From assembly GCF_017876295.1 (NCBI RefSeq), contig NZ_JAGINT010000002.1, forward strand, positions 868,001 to 932,000: DNA of 64,000 nt, read 5' to 3'. Source of the stretch: Kribbella aluminosa. Its GTDB lineage: Bacteria > Actinomycetota > Actinomycetes > Propionibacteriales > Kribbellaceae. The notes below the pieces were generated by a model. It saw nothing but the letters and a program-made list of their open reading frames with translations. It ran no database searches and was not told where the DNA came from. Position 1 is the first letter of the stretch. The number at the start of each line of letters is the position of its first letter. The position numbers were made by a program, and so were the translations under genes. This document shows, in pieces, positions 61,311 through 64,000 of this stretch.

Positions 61311-64000
61311 ACCTGACCACGGTCGACTCGCGCTCCGGATCCCGCGCCGACCGGCTGGTGAGGATTCCCCGCGGCCTGTCGGTCGGCGGTCTCGCGGACG
61401 GCCTCGGTAAACCCGGTACGACGTTGTTCCTCGGCCGCCGGCGCCTCGACCCGGCGGATCCGCTGGCCAGGTCGGGTGTCCGCGAAGGCGGTGTGATCGG
61501 GTACGGCGGGCCTGTCGACGTACCGGATCTGCTGCAGGGCACACCGCCCGGGCACGCGCCGATCGTGGTCGAGTTGCACGCCGTCTCCGGGCCGCAGGCC
61601 GGGCGGGTGTGGCGGGTCGGGCCGGGCAGTCACGAGATCGGGTCGGACCCGCAGTGCGCGATCCGCCTGGACGGGACCGCCGTACCCGACCGCGGTCTGT
61701 GGGTGACGGTCGGGCCGGCCGGGGACGCGTTCTGGCATCGGACCGAGGAGGTGGCCGGCGATGTCGTCAGCCGCCGGATCGGTCCGCCGGAGGACGATGC
61801 GGCGACCAGCGCGATCCGGGTGAACGACCCGGAGACCGCGCACGAACCCGTTCCGCTGGTGGCCGAGGACGTGCCGGTCGGCGACGTCCGGGAGTGGCCG
61901 CCGGACGAGGACCTCGCGGTCGGGTCGGTGCTGTTGCGGTGCAGTGGAGCGCTGGAGCCGCCGGCCGCCGTACGGCTGGCCGACGACGGGTTCACGCTCG
62001 ACTACAACCGGCCGCCGCGGCTCGCACCGCATCTGGACGACGAGAAGGTCCGGCTGCCGCCGCCGCCCGCGCCACCGCAGAAGCGCCCGTTCCCGTGGCC
62101 GGTCGTGCTCGCCCCGGTGGTCCTCGGTCTGGTCATGGTCGGCCTCTTCAACTCGTACTACTTCCTGGTCTTCACGCTGCTCAGCCCGCTGATGATGGGG
62201 ATGAACTTCTTCACCAGCCGGAAGACCAACCGGGCCGACCACATCGAGGCCCGGCGCAAGTACTTCGCCCGCAAGGCCGCGCTCGAGGAGGAGATCTCCA
62301 CCGCGGTCACCCGGGAACGCCTGATCCGCAACCTGACCGCGCCGGACCCGGTGCGGATCGCCCAGCTCGCGACCCGCCCGGGCACCAGGCTGTGGGAACG
62401 CCGTCGCAGCGACCCGGACTACCTGCTGCTGCGCGTCGGTACCGCCGACCAGCCGTCGCTGAAGGAGCTCGACGACCAGGGCCGGGAGGAGAACCACCGC
62501 ACGATCCGCTGGACGATCCCGGACGCGCCGATCTGCATCCCGCTGCGCGGGCACGGCGTCGTCGGGATCGCCGGGGCACCCCTGACCACGCGGGCGCTGG
62601 CCCGCTGGCTGACGATCCAGGCCGCCGTACTGCATTCGCCGCAGGCGCTGCGGATCGTCGTCCTGGCCGAGGCGGACAACGCGCAGGACTGGGACTGGGT
62701 CCGGTGGCTGCCGCACCTGCGGCCGGACAAAGCGCCCGCCGCGGTCCTGATCGCGAACGACGACGCGACCACTGCGGCGCGGATCGGCGAACTGGTGTCG
62801 CAGGTGCAGGGCCGGCATCGGAAGGCGACGGCCTCGAGTACGCCGGAGCCGATCGACACCGAGATCGTGGTGATCGCGGACGGATCTCGGCGGCTGCGCG
62901 ACGTACCGGGATTCGTACAGGTCCTGACCGACGGACCCGCGGTCGGGGTGTATGCGGTCTGCCTGGACAAGGACGAGCGGCTGCTGCCGCAGGAGTGCAG
63001 CGCGGTGGTCGCGGCCGGCGAGGAGACGCTGACGGTACGTCGGCCCGGGCTGCCCGATCAGCGGGCCGTTCGTGCGGACCTCGTGTCGCCGGAGTGGTGC
63101 GAACAGATTGCCCGCGCGCTGGCGCCGGTCCGCGACATCAGCCCGGACCACGACGCGGGCCTGCCGAAGCTGGTGAAGCTGCTCGACGAGCTGGAGCTGG
63201 AGCCGCCGACGCCGGAGGCGCTAGTGACGCGCTGGACCCGTCGCCCGGCGAGTACGTCGTTCGTGCTCGGCACCGACTTCGACGGGAAGTTCGTCGTCGA
63301 TCTGGTGGCCGACGGCCCCCATGGCCTGATCGCCGGTACGACGGGTTCCGGCAAGTCGGAGCTGTTGCAGACGCTGGTGGCGTCGCTGGCGGTCGCGAAC
63401 CGGCCGGACGAGCTGACGTTCGTACTCGTCGACTACAAGGGCGGCAGCGCGTTCAAGGAATGCGCCGGGCTGCCGCACACGCTCGGCATGGTGACGGACC
63501 TGGATGCGCACCTGGTCGAGCGGGTACTGGAGTCGCTGGACGCCGAGCTGCGTCGCCGCGAGCGGATCCTGGCGAACGCCGACGCGAAGGACCTCCCGGA
63601 CTACCAGGCGAAGCGGGCGGTCGATCCGGAGCTGGCGCGGTTGCCACGGCTGCTGCTGGTGATCGACGAGTTCGCCGCGATGGTGCGGGAGATCCCGGAC
63701 TTCGTCCCGGGCCTGATCGGGATCGCGCAACGCGGCCGTTCGTTGGGCATCCACCTGATCCTTGCGACCCAGCGACCGGCCGGGGTGGTGACCGCGGACA
63801 TCCGCGCGAACACGAACCTGCGGATCGCGCTCCGGGTCACCGACCAGTCCGAGAGCCAGGACGTCGTGGACGTCAACGAGGCGGCGTCGATCAGTACGGG
63901 GATCCCGGGCCGGGCGCTGATCCGGCGCGGCCCACGGCTGGCCGACCTGTTCCAGACCGCCTGGGTCGGCGCGGAGCGCGTCGACGACGCGGAGCCGGCC
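61301..64000 (+). CDS. FHA-FtsK/SpoIIIE ATPase, EssC/EccC-like (3' end outside window)
   Basis: 900 codons visible without a stop. An N-terminal ubiquitin-like and FHA-like part (about 1-250, GRVWRVGPGSHEIGSDPQCA) precedes two helices (265-305, WPVVLAPVVLGLVMVGLFNS). A first degenerate ATPase-like domain (about 385-620) follows, then an FtsK/SpoIIIE domain with Walker A GTTGSGKSE near 680 and Walker B LLLVIDEFAAM near 784, and HLILATQRPAG. This matches EssC/EccC ATPases of type VII secretion. GTG start, overlapping the previous gene. Further ATPase domains probably lie beyond the window. Confidence 0.85.
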   Translation, partial: MELNLTTVDSRSGSRADRLVRIPRGLSVGGLADGLGKPGTTLFLGRRRLDPADPLARSGVREGGVIGYGGPVDVPDLLQGTPPGHAPIVVELHAVSGPQAGRVWRVGPGSHEIGSDPQCAIRLDGTAVPDRGLWVTVGPAGDAFWHRTEEVAGDVVSRRIGPPEDDAATSAIRVNDPETAHEPVPLVAEDVPVGDVREWPPDEDLAVGSVLLRCSGALEPPAAVRLADDGFTLDYNRPPRLAPHLDDEKVRLPPPPAPPQKRPFPWPVVLAPVVLGLVMVGLFNSYYFLVFTLLSPLMMGMNFFTSRKTNRADHIEARRKYFARKAALEEEISTAVTRERLIRNLTAPDPVRIAQLATRPGTRLWERRRSDPDYLLLRVGTADQPSLKELDDQGREENHRTIRWTIPDAPICIPLRGHGVVGIAGAPLTTRALARWLTIQAAVLHSPQALRIVVLAEADNAQDWDWVRWLPHLRPDKAPAAVLIANDDATTAARIGELVSQVQGRHRKATASSTPEPIDTEIVVIADGSRRLRDVPGFVQVLTDGPAVGVYAVCLDKDERLLPQECSAVVAAGEETLTVRRPGLPDQRAVRADLVSPEWCEQIARALAPVRDISPDHDAGLPKLVKLLDELELEPPTPEALVTRWTRRPASTSFVLGTDFDGKFVVDLVADGPHGLIAGTTGSGKSELLQTLVASLAVANRPDELTFVLVDYKGGSAFKECAGLPHTLGMVTDLDAHLVERVLESLDAELRRRERILANADAKDLPDYQAKRAVDPELARLPRLLLVIDEFAAMVREIPDFVPGLIGIAQRGRSLGIHLILATQRPAGVVTADIRANTNLRIALRVTDQSESQDVVDVNEAASISTGIPGRALIRRGPRLADLFQTAWVGAERVDDAEPA

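Noticed and set aside
59774..63151. 1125-aa minus-strand ORF over the sigma and FtsK genes
   Set aside because: Very long only because stops are rare in GC-rich DNA; low-complexity Arg/Pro product without motifs.

Overview
The window is about 64 kb of very GC-rich DNA. It has strong G/C bias at third codon positions, many GTG starts, tightly overlapping ATGA/GTGA gene junctions, PucR, PadR, SorC and LacI regulators, a menaquinone gene and MsiK-style sugar importers without their own ATPase. Together these point to a soil actinobacterium, most likely Kribbella or a close relative; the genus is an inference from gene content. No rRNA, tRNA, CRISPR array, insertion sequence or prophage was recognised.

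1-13.9 kb is a purine and allantoin catabolic region. On the minus strand are xanthine dehydrogenase (xdhB, cut by the left edge, and xdhA), an NCS2 permease fused to an OHCU-decarboxylase domain, and the regulator pucR. Divergently, hyi-glxR-gcl-glxK-allB-allE form one tightly coupled operon that handles allantoin and turns glyoxylate into phosphoglycerate. It has a clear TTGACG-N17-TATGGT promoter and an IclR-type palindrome.

13.9-28.3 kb is a mixed housekeeping and accessory stretch. It holds two GNATs, two SDRs, a 37-residue basic peptide just upstream of an ABC exporter, a DrrAB-like efflux pair with a divergent TetR regulator, a luciferase-like monooxygenase with its FMN reductase, a TPR protein, an aldo/keto reductase, an MmyB-type regulator and a GAF-PAS-GGDEF cyclase.

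28.3-45.8 kb is a carbohydrate region. One minus-strand operon (Gfo/Idh/MocA, DUF993, two TIM-barrel isomerases) looks like an oxidise-isomerise-cleave sugar route. Next to it an FGGY kinase diverges from a plus-strand operon (nucleoside-hydrolase-like enzyme, ABC importer, TIM-barrel isomerase, two-subunit transketolase). After a riboswitch-controlled ribB comes a DUF4038 apiosidase-like hydrolase with a SorC-type regulator and a ThrE-like exporter. The combination resembles the non-oxidative D-apiose pathway (isomerase, kinase, split transketolase).

45.8-59.5 kb holds two secreted glycan-related proteins, a cAMP-binding protein overlapping a class III cyclase, a PadR/HAAS membrane module, an AraC-DinB protein, a secreted X-Pro peptidase, a LacI regulator overlapping a frameshifted menB, and a membrane-anchored ricin-type lectin. 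A DUF559 nuclease-like gene here is bracketed by perfect 20-bp inverted repeats and palindromic hairpins. 59.7-64 kb holds an ECF sigma factor, a membrane protein and the start of an FHA-FtsK ATPase that runs off the right edge.

Recurring oddities are long-stem intergenic hairpins, in-frame tandem repeats inside several enzymes, convergent genes that overlap at their stop codons, and two places (menB and the FGGY kinase) where the reading frame appears disturbed.
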